In this document: piece by piece, positions 6,074 through 8,088 of the stretch
How the letters are laid out: each line of letters opens with the position of its first letter
How positions within the stretch are numbered: the stretch's first letter is position 1
Source of the DNA: Hyphomicrobiales bacterium
Lineage (GTDB): Bacteria > Pseudomonadota > Alphaproteobacteria > Rhizobiales > TMED25
Assembly: GCA_016780665.1 (NCBI GenBank)
Contig: JADHLM010000047.1
Coordinates: 1 to 8,088, forward strand
DNA: 8,088 bases
Direction: 5' to 3'
Made by a program: the position numbers and the translations under genes
Notes under the pieces: generated by a model
What the model was told of the DNA's origin: nothing
The model's input: the letters and a program-made list of their open reading frames with translations, nothing else
The model's database searches: none

Positions 6074-7003
6074 ATGAAATTAATCTATATGAGTTCTTCT
6101 GATTTTGGTGTTCCAGCTCTCAAAAAGCTAATCTCCTCTCATCATGAAATTGCTGGAGTTTATACTCAGCCTCCAAAAAGATCCGGACGTGGGATGAAGT
6201 TCACAAAGTCTCCAATTTATAAGATTGCAGAAGAAAATAACCTGCTAATTCAAACCCCATACAATTTAATAGATGAAGACGAAATTAGGTCGCTGAAAAA
6301 ATTAAGCCCCGATATAGGGGTTGTTGTGTCATATGGATTAATTATTCCTAAAAAATTTCTCTCGATTCCAAGATATGGTTTTATCAATATTCACCCATCA
6401 CTTCTTCCACGATGGAGAGGTGCGGCACCAATTCAAAGAGCACTAATTGAAGGGGATAGGGTCACTGGAATCAATATTATTAGGCTAGATGAAGGTCTTG
6501 ATACTGGGGATATATGCAAATATATTGAAACACCAATAAATGTGGATGATAATTATTCTACATTATCTGCAAGATTATCTGAAATTGGGGCAAATCTTCT
6601 TTTGGATTCTCTATCAGAATTTTCAAATGGGAAAATTAAATTTATAAAGCAAAAAGATACAGGCATTACATATGCAAAAAAGATCCTAAAAGAGGAAACT
6701 AAGATTGATTTTAATAAACCATCTAAGAACGTTGTTAATTTAATAAAAGGGCTTAGCCCATATCCTGGTGGCTGGTTCACATATGTTAATGGAGAGACCA
6801 CTTTTAGAGTAAGAATTCTTGATGCAATTCAATGTGACTTATCTGGTGCCCCAGGTGAAATATTGGATAGTAATCTAACAATTGCCTGCTCTGATAAGTC
6901 AATTAGTCCTATACTAATTCAGAAAGAAGGTAAGAAACCAATACATATTGAGGAATTTTTGCGTGGAACCAAAATTACACAAGGAAGCATGCTTAATCAG
7001 TAA
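6074..7003 (+). CDS. fmt: Methionyl-tRNA formyltransferase
   Basis: It transfers a formyl group from 10-formyl-tetrahydrofolate to Met-tRNA(fMet), making the initiator tRNA for translation. It has 309 aa, normal length. The catalytic domain shows YMSSSDFGVPAL at 5-16, the tRNA-contacting loop PPKRSGRGMKFTKSP at 33-47, and the catalytic N105-I-H107 followed by PSLLPRWRGAAPIQ to 121. D144 in LDEGLDTGD completes the triad seen as N106/H108/D144 in E. coli. The C-terminal OB-fold domain, from about 210, has GLSPYPGGWFTYVNGETTFRVR. No Shine-Dalgarno is visible before ATG 6074; the upstream bases are a T tract and AAA, so translation may depend on coupling to def or on leader-independent initiation. 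It ends 16 bp before truA. Confidence 0.97.
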   Translation: MKLIYMSSSDFGVPALKKLISSHHEIAGVYTQPPKRSGRGMKFTKSPIYKIAEENNLLIQTPYNLIDEDEIRSLKKLSPDIGVVVSYGLIIPKKFLSIPRYGFINIHPSLLPRWRGAAPIQRALIEGDRVTGINIIRLDEGLDTGDICKYIETPINVDDNYSTLSARLSEIGANLLLDSLSEFSNGKIKFIKQKDTGITYAKKILKEETKIDFNKPSKNVVNLIKGLSPYPGGWFTYVNGETTFRVRILDAIQCDLSGAPGEILDSNLTIACSDKSISPILIQKEGKKPIHIEEFLRGTKITQGSMLNQ

Positions 7004-7019
7004 GCAGTGATAATAATAA

Positions 7020-7763
7020 ATGAGATATAAATTATTAATTGAGTATGATGGAACAAACTATTCTGGCTGGCAACGACAAGAAAAATCCCCATCTATCCAA
7101 GGCAATATTGAAGAGGCCATAGAAAAATTTTGTGGCATGAGGGTAACTGTAAATGGGGCAGGCAGAACGGACTCTGGTGTACACGCATCTGGTCAAGTTG
7201 CACACTTCGACTTGGATGAAGAAAAAGATGAAAATACCATATTTCAAGCTATAAATTTTTACCTAAAAAACGAGAATATTAGTATTAAAAATGTTGAAAG
7301 AGTCCCAGATACTTTTGATGCCAGATTCTCTGCTATAATGAGGTATTACAGGTATAAAATAATCAATCGTCAAAGTCCATTAACATACAATAAGAATACG
7401 CATGCGCATATAAATCAAAGCTTAGATATATCATTAATGCAACAGGCTGCAGATTATTTTATTGGAAAACATGACTTTACAACATTTAGATCTGTAAGTT
7501 GCCAGTCTAAATCACCAATCAAATCTATAGAGAAAATTTTAATTAATACTGAAAATGAAAAGATCTGTGTTGATTTTATAGCTAAATCTTTTTTACATAC
7601 TCAAGTAAGATCAATTATGGGCTGTATTATCAAGGTTGGCATTGGATCGTGGAACCCATCCGTTATTCCAGAAATTATCGAAGCAAGAGACCGTTCAAAA
7701 TGCGCTACGCTTGCTCCCTCTTGTGGTTTATATCTGAGAAGAATCGATTATGATTCTATTTGA
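7020..7763 (+). CDS. truA: tRNA pseudouridine(38-40) synthase TruA
   Basis: It converts uridines 38-40 in the anticodon arm of many tRNAs to pseudouridine. It has 247 aa, typical for the bacterial enzyme. YKLLIEYDGTNYSGWQRQ at 3-20 is the N-terminal signature, and GAGRTDSGVHASGQVAHFD at 47-64 contains catalytic D51. RYYRYKI and HDFTTFRSVSC mark the second half, and FLHTQVRSIMGCIIKVGIG is the usual C-terminal motif. It starts at ATG 7020, 16 bp after fmt, with no recognisable Shine-Dalgarno, and is last in def-fmt-truA. Its stop lies only 4 bp from the stop of convergent dapE, leaving no room for a separate terminator hairpin. Neighbourhood to fmt is common in this class. Confidence 0.97.
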   Translation: MRYKLLIEYDGTNYSGWQRQEKSPSIQGNIEEAIEKFCGMRVTVNGAGRTDSGVHASGQVAHFDLDEEKDENTIFQAINFYLKNENISIKNVERVPDTFDARFSAIMRYYRYKIINRQSPLTYNKNTHAHINQSLDISLMQQAADYFIGKHDFTTFRSVSCQSKSPIKSIEKILINTENEKICVDFIAKSFLHTQVRSIMGCIIKVGIGSWNPSVIPEIIEARDRSKCATLAPSCGLYLRRIDYDSI

Positions 7764-7767
7764 ATAT

Positions 7768-8088
7768 TTAAGAGTTAAAATAATTATCAATAAATTCCTG
7801 AAAAATCTCAGTCAGTAGAAAAAACTCTTCAATTTTTATTCTTTCATCTACCTGGTGCATGGACCTACCAACAAGTCCAAACTCAACTACTGGGCAATAT
7901 TTTGCAATAAAACGACCATCAGATGTCCCCCCAAAAGTACTTAGATTAGCTTCTATTTTAGTTTTATTGAATATAACCTTTTGAAGTAAACTAGATAATG
8001 TCCCATTTCCAGTGTAATAAACATCTGCGAGTGAAATTTTTTTCAAATCAAAATTAATATCAACTTCATCTAAGACTGATGAGAGTCT
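7768..8088 (-). CDS. dapE: Succinyl-diaminopimelate desuccinylase, C-terminal part (cut by window edge)
   Basis: DapE hydrolyses N-succinyl-LL-diaminopimelate in the lysine and meso-diaminopimelate pathway, supplying peptidoglycan. Only the last 106 codons are in the window: the frame is open through 8088, so the TTG at 8046 is internal and not the start. The visible part is the end of the M20 catalytic domain: FGGTSDGRFIAKYCPVVEFG, then LVGRSMHQVDERI, whose histidine is a zinc ligand in DapE. The family usually has SGGTSDARF, so S-to-F and A-to-G changes are present, while the GTSD core is intact. It converges on truA with a 4-bp gap. Location after truA is common in alphaproteobacteria. DapE is preferred over other M20 peptidases because of the YCPVVEFGLVG phrase. 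Confidence 0.9.
   Translation of the reverse strand, partial: RLSSVLDEVDINFDLKKISLADVYYTGNGTLSSLLQKVIFNKTKIEANLSTFGGTSDGRFIAKYCPVVEFGLVGRSMHQVDERIKIEEFFLLTEIFQEFIDNYFNS

Noticed and set aside
8044..8046. TTG on the minus strand as the start of a 92-aa gene
   Set aside because: The same frame stays open to the window edge and the protein is clearly the C-terminal end of DapE, so the codon is internal.
1..8088. A new defence, mobile or biosynthetic system
   Set aside because: Every long reading frame belongs to a well-known housekeeping family in a familiar order, with no large unexplained gap, repeats array or sign of transfer.

Overview
The window looks like ordinary core chromosome of an A+T-rich alphaproteobacterium (G+C about 30 %, estimated by eye from sampled lines). 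Three things point there. Protein phrases are close to alphaproteobacterial versions, for example the NLQGDLP of KdsB, the ACT domain of PheA, and the C-termini of YbaB and RecR. The SRP RNA has the short alphaproteobacterial form. The gene order SRP RNA - dnaX - ybaB - recR, rmuC divergent from def - fmt - truA, then dapE, is familiar from that class. The small gaps, A+T richness and weak ribosome binding sites fit a streamlined free-living (perhaps marine) lineage. KdsB implies a Kdo-containing outer membrane. I cannot name the genus.

Layout: (1) 1-99 is a non-coding or gene-end stretch of uncertain origin. (2) 100-1704 is a two-gene block on +, kdsB (Kdo activation) and pheA (phenylalanine synthesis). 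(3) 1705-1903 holds an extended -10 promoter and the SRP RNA gene ffs. (4) 1904-4393 on + is dnaX - ybaB - recR, a DNA replication/recombination-repair operon with gaps of 9 and 3 bp. (5) 4390-5472 on - is rmuC, whose stop codon overlaps that of recR. (6) 5473-5549 is a divergent promoter region. (7) 5550-7763 on + is def - fmt - truA, covering formylation of initiator tRNA, removal of the formyl group from new proteins, and tRNA pseudouridylation. (8) 7768-8088 on - is the C-terminal part of dapE, cut by the window edge.

I found no mobile element, CRISPR array, phage gene or toxin-antitoxin pair, and no evidence for a new multi-gene system. The points worth a second look are small-scale. DnaX has lost three of the four cysteines of its zinc module. 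An A9 run lies in the dnaX linker where other bacteria shift frame to make gamma. The SRP RNA carries an internal U7 tract directly after a hairpin. A 7-base element of the SRP RNA terminal stem is repeated over the dnaX ribosome binding site.
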